From contig NZ_CAKMMW010000020.1 of the NCBI RefSeq assembly GCF_927798215.1, positions 1-64,000 on the forward strand: a stretch of DNA of 64,000 nt, read 5' to 3'. The stretch is from Paenibacillus_E allorhizoplanae (GTDB lineage Bacteria > Bacillota > Bacilli > Paenibacillales > NBRC-103111). The position numbers and the translations under genes are program-made. A model generated the notes under the pieces. The model made no database searches, was not told the origin of the DNA, and saw nothing but the letters and a program-made list of their open reading frames with translations. This document shows, piece after piece, positions 63,675 through 64,000 of this stretch; the first letter of the stretch is position 1, and the number at the start of each line of letters is the position of its first letter.

Positions 63675-64000
63675 TTGTCCGGAAACCTTGTAAAACTAGC
63701 CGTAATCGGATGCGGAGATATTGTGATGGGGCAGCATCTTCCGACTCTCCTTGAGAACCCGTCTGTTCAGGTAATTGCGGTATGTGATAAAGACCCTGTT
63801 CGAGCGGAGACAGCTGGAGCTGCTTTCGGCAGCTCCTATCATACAACCGACCATAAACGAATTTTAGATGATACAGAAGTGCAGGCCGTTTTGGTATGTA
63901 CGCCACCTTGGGCAACACCTAGTATCACAATAGAAGCTCTACATGCTGGTAAAGATGTTCTCTGTGAAAAGCCTATGGCCACTTCGCTCGATGCTGCTGA
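63675..64000 (+). CDS. Gfo/Idh/MocA family oxidoreductase, 5' part (D)
   Basis: The frame starts at TTG 63675, 7 bases after GGAGGGG, and runs off the window end. The first 108 residues show the canonical dinucleotide loop AVIGCGDIVMGQH and HAGKDVLCEKPMA. It is an NAD(P)-dependent sugar or cyclitol oxidoreductase. The C-terminal two-thirds are not visible. Confidence 0.82.
   Translation, partial: MSGNLVKLAVIGCGDIVMGQHLPTLLENPSVQVIAVCDKDPVRAETAGAAFGSSYHTTDHKRILDDTEVQAVLVCTPPWATPSITIEALHAGKDVLCEKPMATSLDAA

Overview
The window looks like chromosomal DNA of an endospore-forming member of the Bacillota, most likely a Paenibacillus/Cohnella-type organism. The evidence is a RsfA-like sporulation regulator, strong AGGAGG-type ribosome binding sites with frequent TTG and GTG starts, two YesM/YesN-type two-component systems, and LipO/LplB/YtcP-type sugar ABC transporters. 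No rRNA, tRNA, CRISPR array, insertion sequence or phage module was found. The species is inferred.

Layout. (1) 1-3250: a degraded short ORF, an ABC-F ATPase with a leader that could form alternative hairpins, a RsfA-like regulator and a 33-residue membrane peptide, separated by intrinsic terminators. (2) 3349-8550, minus strand: a sulfonate module with SuyA/SuyB sulfolactate sulfo-lyase-like subunits, a TauE/SafE sulfite exporter, a YeiH-type exporter, and two GntR regulators (FadR and HutC subfamilies). (3) 8675-13570, plus strand, divergent from the HutC regulator: a four-subunit succinate dehydrogenase/fumarate reductase-like complex followed by a two-subunit class I fumarase. Regions 2 and 3 face each other across clear palindromic operators. 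Together they could form a route for a sulfonated C4 acid such as sulfosuccinate, by dehydrogenation, hydration and sulfite elimination. (4) 13653-19423: a YesMN two-component system and a complete carbohydrate ABC transporter. (5) 19531-22110, minus: a secreted clan-A glycoside hydrolase with two LamG modules. (6) 22524-57554, plus: a very long catabolic cluster. It holds a ceramidase-like amidase, a second ABC transporter, a DUF4838 protein, a second YesMN system, and a run of mostly closely spaced cytoplasmic enzymes: GNAT, IolE-like isomerase/dehydratase, second ceramidase-like protein, M20 peptidase, RidA, SDR, a 1233-residue heparinase II/III-like protein, two polysaccharide-deacetylase-like proteins, three Gfo/Idh/MocA oxidoreductases, two DegT aminotransferases, creatininase, an orphan binding protein, a NagA-like deacetylase and an 815-residue toroid-like enzyme. 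(7) 57654-63629: a secreted 818-residue enzyme, a ketoglutarate-semialdehyde-dehydrogenase-like ALDH, a second creatininase-family enzyme and an unrecognised TIM-barrel-like protein. A fourth Gfo/Idh gene (63675 onward) is cut by the window end.

How the parts may work together. In regions 4-7, extracellular enzymes would trim a polysaccharide, and ABC transporters under YesMN control would import oligosaccharides. Cytoplasmic lyase/hydrolase-like enzymes would then depolymerise them, and the dense set of amide hydrolases, aminotransferases and dehydrogenases would remove N-acyl and amino groups. The substrate cannot be read from sequence; an N-acylated amino-sugar or uronate-containing glycan is the best inference. 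The duplicated deacetylase-like and DegT genes suggest cassette expansion within the cluster.
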